Shown here: piece after piece, positions 49,372 through 59,199 of the stretch
Position numbering within the stretch: the stretch's first letter is position 1
Layout of the letters: each line of letters begins with the position of its first letter
Assembly: GCA_039707465.1 (NCBI GenBank)
Contig: CM077643.1
Location: 67,722,605 to 67,786,604, forward strand
Direction: 5' to 3'
DNA: 64,000 nt
DNA from: Rhabdophis nuchalis
Taxonomy: Eukaryota > Chordata > Lepidosauria > Squamata > Natricidae
The notes under the pieces: model-generated
Told to the model about the DNA's origin: nothing
Database searches by the model: none
What the model saw: the letters and a program-made list of their open reading frames with translations, nothing else
Program-made: the position numbers and the translations under genes

Positions 49372-49699
49372 AAAGAAGGGCTGAAAGTTCCTGGCCTTAT
49401 ACTCTCTGTTCGGCCCCACCTCTCTGATTCCTGTTCCTGTGTAAGATATGTATTCTGATTGGTTGTCGTGTGATTGATTTGGCATGGCAGCCAAAAAAGA
49501 TTTGCCATTACTGCTTTAGATGTCTACATTTTGTTGAACTTAACAATAAAGTATTAGGGTAGAGGGAAATGCATTAGCATAGGAGTATTGTTAAAACTGA
49601 ATAAATAAATAAATACATTGCAGTTTAACAATTATAGCATGCTTTGCCCAGTGCTGCACTAAGCAATAACAGTGGAGGATGTAAAAAAGGAAAGATTAG
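49372..49699. other. Unassigned
   Basis: No recognised feature. Confidence 0.4.
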
Positions 49700-50152
49700 G
49701 TAAAAGGTAAAGGTAAAGGTTCCCCTCACACATATGTGCTAGTCCAGGGGTCTCCAACCTTTGCAACTTTAAGTCTGAAGGACTTCAGGTCGCAGACTTC
49801 TCCAGCCAGTTTTGCTGGCTGGAGAATTCTGGGAACTGAAGTCCTTCAGACTTAAAGTTGCAAAGGTTGGAGACCCCTGTGCTAGTCATTCCCGACCCTA
49901 GGGGGACGGTGCTCATCTCTGTTTCAAAGCCAAAGAGCCAGCAATGTCTAAAGACATCTCCATGGTCATGTGGCCGGCATGACTAAATGTCAAAGGTGCA
50001 CGGAAGGCTGTTACATTCCCACCAAAAGTGGTTCCTATTTTTCTACTTACATTTTTACATGCTTTCAAACTGCTAGGTTGGCAGAAGCTGGGACAAGTAA
50101 CGATTGCCAATCGATTGACAAGCTCAGCATCTTAGTCACTGAGCCACCACAT
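49700..50152 (-). mobile_element. Sauria SINE (minus), split by a MITE
   Basis: Plus sequence begins with the complement of the AACCTTTACC tail (GGTAAAGGTAAAGGTTCCCC) and continues with the complement of the Sauria body (CATGGTCATGTGGCCGGCAT, CACCAAAAGTGGTTCCTA, GACAAGCTCAGCATCTTAG). The B-box part of the head is deleted, and an 18-bp stretch around CTGAGCCACCAC is duplicated at the 5' end. A hAT MITE interrupts it at 49745-49879. Confidence 0.85.
49745..49879. mobile_element. hAT MITE, 135 bp, foldback
   Basis: CAGGGGTCTCCAACCTTTGC at the left and its exact complement at the right; the internal half-sites continue as a near-perfect palindrome. 8-bp duplication TGCTAGTC at 49737-49744 and 49880-49887. 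Confidence 0.95.
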
Positions 50153-51599
50153 TCCAATACTGAGCCACCACGTCCCAATAAATATTAGGTACACTATGCT
50201 TTAACTTCCAGATGATATGAGAATGAAAACGATTGAGTTACAAAATTATGTAGGAAAACAATGTTTTAAAGAACAACCTTCTTGGAAACACATGGTGGAT
50301 CATATTTATTGCATACTATCAATGTGGTAATATTGTGGATTTCTTTCTTCCTTCAGTAGCCATGAATGATTTTTAAATCATTCCAACTAGTTTATATCTG
50401 ACAGCCATTCTGAGAGGAAATCTTGATTGAATGATTGATTGATACATTGTAGATCTCACCATATGTCCAGGGAATACTTTCTCAATCTGTAAATTATTTC
50501 ACAGAGCAACTGTTGGCACCTTTTGAGTCCATCAGGTCTAACGCTTGATGTAAATCAGGCAATTTTCTCTTGATCACTGCAAACCCTTCTTATTTAAAAA
50601 ATGGACCTGGTGAAATCAATGTAGTGAGTCACTATTTATAAATCTTGCCTAAGAATTGCATTGCTTTAGGTGGGAAATTTAGAATGGCACACACACTGCT
50701 TATTTCTCTGGTTTATTTAGCATGAATTACGCTTTCTTTCTATTGCTCTATGAAGCACTTTTTAATATTTTAATAGAGAGATGTCTACAAAGTATGTGCA
50801 AAAATTAGCCAAAAAGAAGTTTAGATTAGAAGGTTCCAAACACATGTTGTTATCTTAAGAAAAGATCAAACTGGATTTTCTATCAAACAAGAAAAGCACA
50901 TTACCATCTCGTGGCTGTTTGAAAATGCAGACAAATTGTAGATTGCCCATTCCACATTCAGATCACCTTTAAGGATGTGGTTTCCGCCTTTGAATTTCTC
51001 TGTTCTTGTGGGTAAGACTTTCTAGCATTTTACAAAGTAAATATTGTGGTTTTCATCAGCACTAAGATTGACCTAGTGCTTACAAATGGTTTTTAAATGG
51101 CCTTTTTACATGAAGAACTCCAAACCGTTTTACAAATTGCACAACTCATTACAGGAATAGAATAAACCAAGAGGAGAATGCCACTGACACAGGTCCACAT
51201 TTCCTTAGCTTAATAAAAGGTTGGGGTGTGTGTGTGTGCGGTGTATGGAATATCATCAAAGAATTCTCAAGCCGGCTGCCCAATAAGAAAAAAAAAGGAG
51301 CAACCATAAATAAAGAGTGATTATATAGATTCCACTAAAGGTCTGAGGCTTTGGTCGGATTAAGGGGCAAATGCTGACTGTTCTCTCTTTGGCTTCTGAT
51401 GTATATAAGTTCTAATGCAAGTTTGTATGCCCTGCGTAATAAATGACACATGTAATAATATATGTGGCATGGATTCCTCTGGATCTGCCATCTGGTACCA
51501 AGGTGTTTACAGGACATCTCTACCCCCTCCCCACCAAATTTCCTTTCCCATAGTAAGCAGCACTGAATGGGTGACACCCAGTGTAGTGAAAGTGATAGA
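50153..51599. other. Unassigned
   Basis: No gene or repeat recognised. Confidence 0.4.
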
Positions 51600-53225
51600 G
51601 GGTCTCAAGTATTTATTAAGTCCTGCTGAGAAGAGTTGAAATAGAGAAGAAAATGGTAAGTGAGCACCTGTCTGCCCTGGACGAGTTCAAATCACCAGGA
51701 CCGGATGGATTACACCCCAGGGTTCTGAAGGAACTGGCAGACGAGATCTCAGAACCACTGAACTATATCTTTCAGAGATCCTGGAGCACCGGGGAACTGC
51801 CAGAAGACTGGAAAAGAGCAGATGTGGTTCCCATCTTCAAAAAAGGAAAAAAAACAGATCCAGGAAACTATAGACCCATCAGCCTGACCTCAATACCAGG
51901 AAAGATTCTGGAAAAGATAATTAAACAACAAATAAGTGAACACCTAGAAGCAAACAAAGTAATAGCCAAAAGCCAACATGGGTTTGTCAAAAACAGATCA
52001 TGCCAGACGAATCTAATTGCATTCTTTGACAAAGTAACAAAATCAGTGGACCAGAGGAATGCTGTTGATATAATTTACCTGGACTTCAGTAAGGCATTTG
52101 ATAAAGTAGACCATAACCTACTATTAGATAAAGTAGAAAATTGTGGGTTAGACAGCACCACCACCAAATGGATTCGTAACTGGCTGACCAACCGCACTCA
52201 ACGTGTAGTCCTCAATGGAACTGCATCTACATGGAAGGAAGTATGCAGTGGAGTCCCCCAAGGCTCTGTTTTAGGCCCAGTACTCTTTAACATCTTCATC
52301 AACGATTTGGATGAGGGGATAAATGGGGAACTCATCAAATTCGCAGACGACACCAAGCTGGCAGGAATAGCCAACACTCCAGAAGATAGGCTTAAGATAC
52401 AGAAGGATCTAGACAAACTTGAACATTGGGCACTGTCTAATAAAATGAAATTCAATTGTGAAAAAAGTAAGGTCCTACATATAGGCAAGAAAAACCAAAT
52501 GCACAAGTACAGTATAGGTGGTACCTTGCTCAATAGTAGCAACTGTGAGAGGGATCTCGGAATCCTAGTGGACAACCATTTAAATATGAGCCAGCAGTGT
52601 GCAGCAGCTGCCAAAAAAGCCAACACAGTTCTAGGCTGCATCAACAGAGGGATAGAATCTAGATCGCGTGAAGTGTTAATGCCACTGTATAGTGCCTTGG
52701 TAAGGCCACACTTGGAATACTGCATACAGTTTTGGTCGCCACGATGTAGAAAAGACGTGGAGACTCTGGAAAGAGTGCAAAGAAGAGCAACCAAGATGAT
52801 TAGAGGACTGGAGACTAAGACATATGAAGAATGGCTGCAGGAACTGGGTATGTCTAGTTTGATGAAGAGAAGGACCAGGGGAGACATGATAGCAGTGTTC
52901 CGATATCTCAGAGGGTGCCACAAAGAAGAGGGAGTCAAACTTTTCTCCAAGACACCTGGGGGCAGGACAAGGAGCAATGGGTGGAAACTAACCAAGGAGA
53001 GAAGCAACTTAGAACTAAGGAGAAATTTCCTAACAGTAAGAACAATTAACCTCTGGAACAGCTTGCCTCCAGCAGTTGTGAATGCCCCAACCCTGGAAGT
53101 CTTTAAAAAGATGTTAGACAGCCATTTGTCTGAAATGGTATAAGATTCCTGCCCATGCAGGGGGTTGGACTAGAAGACCTACAAGGTCCCTTCCAACTCT
53201 GCTATTGTATTATTGTATTATTGTA
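51600..53225 (+). mobile_element. CR1 LINE, young, 5'-truncated
   Basis: Carries the RT and C-terminal domains and a 3' end GGTTGGACTAGAAGACCTAC followed by an ATTGT/ATT-rich tail. The endonuclease is absent. The start is approximate because upstream CR1 sequence cannot be told apart from the flank by eye. Near-identity with the copy at 26875-27640 indicates recent activity. Confidence 0.88.
51653..53143 (+). CDS. CR1 ORF2 fragment: reverse transcriptase, 496 aa
   Basis: Uninterrupted frame covering RT and the C-terminal domain of CR1 ORF2. Motifs in order: SPGPDGLHPRVLKEL (about residues 14-28), DWKRADVVPIFKKG, GNYRPISLTSIPGK, YLDFSKAFDKVDH (catalytic Asp about 150), [16 protein letters not shown], and IKFADDTKLA (FADD about 230-233). 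The C-terminus ends LWNSLPPAVVNAP...HLSEMV. All RT active-site residues are present, but the N-terminal endonuclease half is missing, so it cannot retrotranspose by itself. The first Met is internal to the original ORF2. Host use is neither shown nor excluded. Confidence 0.88.
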   Translation: MVSEHLSALDEFKSPGPDGLHPRVLKELADEISEPLNYIFQRSWSTGELPEDWKRADVVPIFKKGKKTDPGNYRPISLTSIPGKILEKIIKQQISEHLEANKVIAKSQHGFVKNRSCQTNLIAFFDKVTKSVDQRNAVDIIYLDFSKAFDKVDHNLLLDKVENCGLDSTTTKWIRNWLTNRTQRVVLNGTASTWKEVCSGVPQGSVLGPVLFNIFINDLDEGINGELIKFADDTKLAGIANTPEDRLKIQKDLDKLEHWALSNKMKFNCEKSKVLHIGKKNQMHKYSIGGTLLNSSNCERDLGILVDNHLNMSQQCAAAAKKANTVLGCINRGIESRSREVLMPLYSALVRPHLEYCIQFWSPRCRKDVETLERVQRRATKMIRGLETKTYEEWLQELGMSSLMKRRTRGDMIAVFRYLRGCHKEEGVKLFSKTPGGRTRSNGWKLTKERSNLELRRNFLTVRTINLWNSLPPAVVNAPTLEVFKKMLDSHLSEMV

Positions 53226-54159
53226 TTATTGATATTTACTCATGCAGCCAAGAGGTGCTTTGAGAGAAAGCTTACTTTTTGCTTTTCTCCTGAGAGAGAG
53301 AGAGAGAGAGCTGGCCAGAGGAGCCAGAGATATCAGTCACAGAGCAGAGCTTCTCAATTAAACTTTCTCCTGAGAGGAGCCTAATACCATCAAACCAGCT
53401 ATCTGTGAAATGAACTTGGTGGCAGGCACAGTTCAAACTCATGATTTGCTCCACGTCCATATTTAGCTGATGCAGAGGGAAGGGAAACATGGCTTTTAAG
53501 GGATTTCTGCTCTGTAGAGAATAAGGATAGCGGGAAATGAATTTTTTCTGTGTTTGTTTGTATGCATACGCACTTCTAATAATGTGCGTATGCATACAAT
53601 AATGCAAACTGGCAGTTCAAAGGCATGAAAACCACATTTTAAAAGAATGTTATGGTACATTTTGTAACTCAAACATACATAAACATTTTATTTATTTATT
53701 TATTTAATTATTTAATCAAGCATGAATTAAATAACATATATAAGTGTAAACATGATTGTGTATACATGAAATGAATATGAATACAAGGAAATATTTGTAC
53801 AGGGATGGTAGGCACACAGGTGTTTATGCACACCCTTTAAAGGTGTATATATCTTCAATCATGGCTTATGAGGAACATAGAAATAAAGACAGAGACAAAG
53901 GAATTGTCTGACAGACGAGGGACAGTTAATTAATTATCTCCCTCTATTTGAAAAACAATGACTATTCCAGATTCCTTTTCATGAACTCTATGGACTATAT
54001 AAATTTTACAATCTAGGTCCTTCCTCTATGCCCTCAGTCCCTCCCTCCCCTCCCCCTGGTGATTAGATCCTCCTTCCCTTATTTATTATATTTATTGTAT
54101 ATTTATATATTTATATATTTATTCATAACATCTCTATTTATATATCTATATATTTATAC
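53226..54159. other. Unassigned; 14-bp hairpin
   Basis: Positions 53560-53573 and 53584-53597 form a perfect inverted repeat (GTATGCATACGCAC). Otherwise AT-rich with no recognised feature. Confidence 0.42.
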
Positions 54160-54288
54160 TTGTGACACCTGGCCCGGCTACGTACCATCAAATGTATATA
54201 ACCTCTACTATACCTTCCATCCTAGTCCTCTCCCAGCAGAACCATCATATGTCATCAGATTGCCTCCGGGGGAATAAAGACCCCTGGA

Positions 54289-56355
54289 ATGCTACCCTAT
54301 TCTAGATCTGAGCTCCTCTGCCTGCGAGAATGTCCCCTCTCGCAGGTCTGGCCCCCTGAATTAACACGGACACACCTCGAGGATGGATTAATTAATCCTA
54401 AGAGGTGGGCGAAGCGCAGACTCAGGGGATTCCTGTGTAAATTTCTAAATCGACTGTTAGGGGTTCCCAGGGAAGGGGGGTGGGAGGACCAATTAGGGGA
54501 ATGCCAAGAGAGAAGGCCGGCAAAACGCGGAAGTGAAAAGATGTCGGGGGGGGAAGGGAGGGTCGATTCCACTAGGGTATTTGCCATCAATACGGTCTTG
54601 GGCAGGGGCAGGGGCAGTGGGAGAGGGGATGGACGCCATCAGTTGGAGAATCGTGGCCGATGGTTACAGGTGGTCACGTGCTCCAACTCCCCTTTTCCCT
54701 ATCGCAGACTAGGTGAGCAAGAACCACAGACCCGAGGCCTTGGGCTGATACTATGCAACGCCAGGTCCGTGGTACAAAAAGCCCCTCTCATACATGACCT
54801 TGTGTTGGAGGGGGACCCGGACCTTATAGGCATTACGGAAACCTGGTTGGGCCACGAGGGAGGACATCCCCTCGTAGAAATGTACCCACCGGGATACCGA
54901 GCCTTCCATCAGCCCAGGGCCTTAGGGAGGGGTGGGGGAGTGGCGATCATGGTTAGGGAAGGTCTTGAGCCAAAGGAGACCACAGTCCCTCAGACGACCG
55001 GGTGTGAATCCCTCCTTGTGAAGTGGGGCCTGGGGAAGCAGTTGGGCATGTTAGTTGTATACCTGGCTCCTCGCTATGCAACAACAGCCCTGCCCATGCT
55101 GCTCGAGGTTATAGCCGGGGTGGTGGTTGAGACCCCCAGACTTGTAGTCATGGGGGACTTTAACCTGCCATCAGCAGGTGAAACCTCAGGTGTAGCTCGG
55201 GAGTTCATGGTTTCCATGACAGCCATGGACCTGACTCAGGTAGTTCTAGGCCCTACTCATGAGGGCGGACACACCTTGGATCTCATCTTCGTTTCGGGTC
55301 AGTGGAGTAGTGATCTAGGAATAGGGGATTTAGTCATCACACCCCTGTCATGGACAGATCACGCTCTCCTTCGGCTCGACTTTCCGACCGCTACACCTCA
55401 CTGTGGGGAGGCGGAACCAAACATCCCTATATGGTTCCGCCCCAGACTCCTAATGGACCCGTTAAGGTTCCAGAAGGAGCTTGGGCCAATTCCTGTGGAC
55501 TTGCTCCGCGACTCGGCTGAGGACCTAGTGACCGCATGGTTAAGTGTGGCCACGGGGGCCTTGGACCGAGTCGCGCCCTTGCGGCCTCTCTTGCGACGAC
55601 GAGCCACCTGGGCCCCTTGGTTTACCGAGGAGCTCAGAGGGATGAAACGTCACAGGAGATGCCTAGAGAGCAGATGGAGATCATCTCACTCTGAAGCCGA
55701 CCGAACACTAGTAAGAGACCACATTAGGTCTTACTTAGTGGCAATAAGGCTGGCCAAACGTAAGTATTGTGCCACACTTATTGCATCCGCAGATAACCGC
55801 CCTGCCACCCTGTTTAGGGTAACCCGCTCCCTCCTCCAACAGAGGCCGCGGGAAGCCTCTTTACAGGGTCGAGCTGAGGAATTTGGGATTTATCTGCAGG
55901 AGAAAATCACTCGGATTCGGAGCGAGTTACCCTCCATCGTCAATAGCCCAGTCGAGAGTGCCGAAGCAGTTCTTGTGACACCATTGTGGGAGGAGTTTGA
56001 TTTTGTTACTATCAAAGATATGGACAAGTTGTCAAAGAGACTCAGGGCCACCACATGTTTACTAGACCCGTGTCCCTCCTGGCTTATACTGGAATCCTGG
56101 GGGACGACACGAGGTTGGCTTCAGGGCATTGTCAACGCATCTTTGAGTGAGGGGTCCTTACCTACCATCTTGAAAGAGGCGGTGGTGAGGCCCCTCCTCA
56201 AGAAGCCGTCCCTGGATCCAGCATTATTAGAAAACTATCGTCCCGTCTCCAACCTCCACTTCCTAGTGAAGGTTGTTGAGAGTGTGGTGGCCCAACAGTT
56301 TCCGCGACACTTGGATGAAGTTGACTATCTAGATTCGCGCCAGTCCGGCTTCTGA
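54289..56355 (+). pseudogene. L2 ORF2 N-terminal part: endonuclease and start of RT
   Basis: A 688-codon frame. About 150 residues of basic, low-complexity N-terminus are followed by the endonuclease: LGLILCNARSV (Asn about 155), GITETWLG (Glu about 184), VVMGDFNLPS (Asp about 290), LDLIFVSGQ, SWTDHALLRLDF (Asp 357, His 358). The RT begins near ENYRPVSNL and is cut at SGF-stop: a TGA at 56353-56355 stands where related copies have CGA (Arg), a CpG-decay type change. The Met at 54289 is a reasonable start but upstream coding cannot be excluded. Confidence 0.85.
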
Positions 56356-57563
56356 CCCGGGCACAGCACCGAGACGGCATTGGTCGCATTGGTCAATGAT
56401 CTCTGGAGGGCACGGGATAGAGGATTTTCCTCTATCCTAGTCCTATTAGACCTCTCAGTGGCTTTCGATACCATCGACCATGGTATCCTATTACGCCGAC
56501 TGGGGGGGTTGGGGCTGAGAGGCACCGTTTTGCGGTGGTTCACGTCCTACCTCTCTGGTCGGTCACAATATGTGTTGACAGGGGGACAGAGGTCAACTTC
56601 GAGACCCCTCTTATGTGGGGTCCCTCAGGGGTCGGTCCTCTCGCCCCTACTGTTCAACATATATATGAAGCCGCTGGGTGAGATCATCCGTGGTTTCGGG
56701 GTGGGATATCATCTGTACGCTGATGATACCCAGCTGTACATATCCACCCCAGACCAACCCAATGATGCCGTCGAGGTTATGTCCCGGTATTTGGAGGCCG
56801 TACGGATCTGGATGGGTAGTAACAAACTCAGGTCAACCCGTCCAAGACTGAGTGGCTGTGGCTTCCAGCACCCCGTTTCAGCCAGATTATTCCAACTCTA
56901 GCCATTGGGGGCGAAACACCAACCCCCGTGGAGAGGGCGCACAATTTGGGTGTCCTCCTGGACTCCCGGCTGACTATGGAGGACCATGTGGCGGCCGTGG
57001 CCAGGGGGGTGTTCCATCAGGTACGCCTGATGCACCAATTGCATCCTTTACTGGACCGGGGAGCCTTACGCACAGTCACCCAAGCACTCGTCACGTCTCG
57101 ACTTGACTATTGCAATGCTCTCTACATGGGGCTTCCCTTGAGATGCACCCGGAGACTACAGTTAGTCCAGAATGCAGCCGCACGGATAATTACGGGAGCG
57201 CCCAAACACTCCCATATAACACCTGTCCTACGTGAGCTCCACTGGCTTCCTGTGGTCTTTCGGGTGTGCTTCAAGGTCCTAACGACCATCTTCAAAGCGC
57301 TCCATGGCTCGGGACCTAGCTACATGCAAGACCGCCTCATGCCCCATACATCCCTGGGACCGACACGCTCCCACAGAGAGGGCCTCCTCAGGGTGCCGTC
57401 GGTCGGGCAATGTCGACTGGCGGCGCCCAGGGGGAGAGCCTTCTCTGTGGCAGGACCAGCCCTTTGGAACGACCTACCCCCTGAAATCCGCACCATTCCT
57501 GACCTCCGCTTCTTCCGCAAATGTCTTAAGACTCACCTCTTCCAACTAGCCGGCCTTGCGTAA
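56356..57563 (+). pseudogene. L2 ORF2 C-terminal part: RT core and tail
   Basis: Continues in the same frame after the stop: [54 protein letters not shown] (YADD). Near 56830 one or two bases are lost (after SNKLR), shifting the frame. From 56928 another frame resumes with [15 protein letters not shown] and continues to LWNDLPPEIRTI and LAGLA. Two breaks make the polyprotein non-functional. Confidence 0.86.
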
Positions 57564-57704
57564 CCCCAGCACTACCAATTGTAAATGGGGATTTTAAAAT
57601 GGTTACATCACAGGCACCTAATATCTCTGTATTTATGTTTATTGATTTAATTCTATGTTCGCCGCCCCGAGTCCCTTTGTGGTGAGATGGGAGCGGGTTA
57701 TAAA

Positions 57705-57713
57705 TATGAAAAA

Positions 57714-57796
<83 letters not shown>

Positions 57797-57799
57797 ATA
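57705..57799. repeat. (AAAT)n microsatellite at the L2 3' end
   Basis: About 24 AAAT units directly continue the L2 tail AAAATAAATA, a microsatellite seeded by the LINE 3' end. Confidence 0.95.
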
Positions 57800-58063
57800 C
57801 CTCTTAGGAATTGGGTGAGGTTGAACAGTAGACAGTAGATAGTGTAAGGTTAAAGTTTTGGGGGTTTGGGGAAGAAACCACAATGTCAGGTAGTGCATTC
57901 AAGGTATTAACGCATTTTCTGCAATCAAGTTTGGAGCGGTTTACCTTAAGTTTGTATCTATTGTGAGCTTGTGTGTTGTTGTGGCTGAAGCTGAGGTAGT
58001 CATTGATGGGTAGGGCATTGTAGGATATAATTTTATGTACTATGCTTATATACACACACATGC
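57800..58063. other. Unassigned
   Basis: No recognised feature. Confidence 0.4.
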
Positions 58064-58088
58064 ACACCCACACTATATATATATATAT

Positions 58089-58121
58089 GTTGCATGCAAG
58101 GCTCCTTGCCTTGCATGCAAC
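58089..58121. repeat. Hairpin replacing the tRNA-like body
   Basis: 14-bp arms 58089-58102 and 58108-58121 (GTTGCATGCAAGGC and complement) lie directly before CATAGCCCCGGTTCGAATCC. In the unit at 58842-58903 the same spot holds the tRNA-like domain, so a foldback has replaced its 5' half. Confidence 0.7.
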
Positions 58122-58153
58122 ATAGCCCCGGTTCGAATCCCAGTAAGGGGTAT

Positions 58154-58200
58154 GGCCAGCTGATGAGAGCTAATAAGCTCAAAATAGATCTATGCTGGTC
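58154..58200 (+). ncRNA. Hammerhead motif, copy d (compensated stem I, core mutated)
   Basis: Stem I GGCCAG pairs with CTGGTC, where copies b and e carry CTAGTC: a compensatory change relative to GGCTAG/CTAGTC. CTGATGA is intact and stem II is GAGCT/AGCTC. The GAAA box reads AAAA and the cleavage base is G, so it should be inactive. Confidence 0.78.
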
Positions 58201-58424
58201 TCTCTCTAATTTAATTTATTGATCAGCTCATAAAAAACGAACACACATATCTAAAAAAAAAATACACAACGTAATTCTTGGCTTGCTGTCTAGATAGTCT
58301 CTGGTGATGAGCCAAAAGGCAGGAAAGGAAACAATATGTCTCCTCCCTTAATTGGGACCTAATAACAGGTTGTTGTGAAACAATTACAGGTTGTTGTGAA
58401 ACAATTATATATATATTCGTAGAT

Positions 58425-58560
58425 TTTCAAGGGTGTAGGTATGCTGGTATTGCTGTCTTCGGGTATTTTCCCGTGTATATAGCATGAAATTGTTATTGCA
58501 ACATTTCGGCAAGATCTCACTTGCCATCCTCATGCTTCGGTTCGAAGTGATTGCCTGAAC
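58425..58560 (-). mobile_element. Penelope-like end with hammerhead-like core
   Basis: Complement of the CGTAGATTTTCAAGGGTGTA... end type. The minus core at 58501-58534 has stem II GGCAAG/CTTGCC where the copies at 39256 and 59207 have GACAAG/CTTGTC, a compensatory pair change supporting an RNA stem. The catalytic box has decayed (CATGAGGAT). Confidence 0.65.
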
Positions 58561-58624
58561 CGTTGTGTTAATTTTTTTAATATGTATGTTAGTTTTATGA
58601 GCTGATCAATAAATAAATCAGAGA

Positions 58625-58671
58625 GACTAGGATAGATCTATTTCGAGCTTTTTAGCTCTCATCAGCTAAAA
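58625..58671 (-). ncRNA. Hammerhead ribozyme motif, copy e (core intact)
   Basis: Minus strand: CTGATGA, stem II GAGCTAAAAAGCTC, GAAA, stem III ATAGATCTAT, triplet ATC, then CTAGTC. All invariant core positions are present. Stem I is weak (TTTTAG against CTAGTC, four pairs including one G-T), because the upstream part of the unit is lost. Weak cleavage at best. Confidence 0.78.
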
Positions 58672-58835
58672 AGTTAACACAACGGCACTCATGGCTTTCT
58701 GTCTAGATGGTCTCTGGTGATGAGCCGAAAGGCAGAAAAGGAAACAGTATGTCTCCTCCCTTAATTGGGGCTCTAACAGGGTGTTGTGAAACACTTATAG
58801 ATATTAACCCTCCTGTCTCAGCTGATGCAATTGGG

Positions 58836-58903
58836 AGAGCCAGGCTGGCTGAATGGTTTAAAGGCTCCTGCCTGATATGCAATACAGCCCCGGTTCGAAT
58901 CCC
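58836..58903 (+). tRNA. tRNA-like domain, second type (not a functional tRNA)
   Basis: A-box-like TGGCTGAATGG (58846-58856) and B-box GGTTCGAATCC (58892-58902). The body (GGCTCCTGCCTGATATGCAA) differs from the tRNA-like body in array I, although both sit between the same CCTGTCTCAGCTGAT and AATCCCAGTAAG blocks. No convincing acceptor stem. Confidence 0.6.
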
Positions 58904-59199
58904 AGTAAGAGTATGACTATCTGATCCTAGTTTCTCCTAGTCTCTCCTAGTCTCTCTGATTTATTTATTGATCAGCTCAAAAACATAACATACATATTAA
59001 AAAATTACACAATGGAATTCTTGGCTTTCTGTCTAGATGGTCTCTGGTGATGAGCCGAAAGGCAGAAAAGAAAAAGCTTCCTCCCTTAATTGGGGCCTTA
59101 ACAGGGTGTTGTGGAAACAAATATATATCCACAAATATATATCCACCCCCACCACCAAGATTTAGAAAAGGGCCATGCCTTCGCAGTCACAGTCACAGA

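Larger units (their letters stand above)
54160..57704 (+). mobile_element. L2-clade LINE, nearly full length, decayed
   Basis: A 5' leader (about 54160-54288, start approximate), an ORF2 with endonuclease and RT (54289-57563, broken), and a 3' UTR ending CGCCGCCCCGAGTCC... GGGTTATAAATATGAAAAAT, then (AAAT)n. It is the most complete L2 in the window and served as reference for the others. No separate ORF1 is visible in front. Confidence 0.88.
58064..59110 (+). mobile_element. Composite tRNA-like / hammerhead repeat array II
   Basis: Plus-strand units repeat the layout of array I. The GTCTAGATGG-TCTCTGGTGATGAGCC box occurs at about 58287, 58701 and 59031; the last two are 330 bp apart and delimit one complete period. 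Each unit has CTCCTCCCTTAATTGGG, a CAGGGTGTTGTGAAAC segment and, where kept, CCTGTCTCAGCTGATG, a tRNA-like domain, GGTTCGAATCCCAGTAAG, a ribozyme (kept, mutated or deleted), then CTGATTTATTTATTGATCAG. A Penelope end in minus orientation (58425-58560) and a minus-oriented ribozyme (58625-58671) lie inside, so the array has been rearranged. Confidence 0.75.

Noticed and set aside
49206..49508. Poly-Ser, poly-Phe and poly-Glu frames across (GAA)n
   Set aside because: Pure microsatellite translation.
58287..58335. GGTGATGAGCCGAAAGGC box as a second hammerhead in the composite unit
   Set aside because: It resembles GATGA-stem-GAAA, but C3 is replaced by G, an extra A precedes the GAAA, and no cleavage triplet or stem I could be placed. 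It is conserved across units, so it may have another role.
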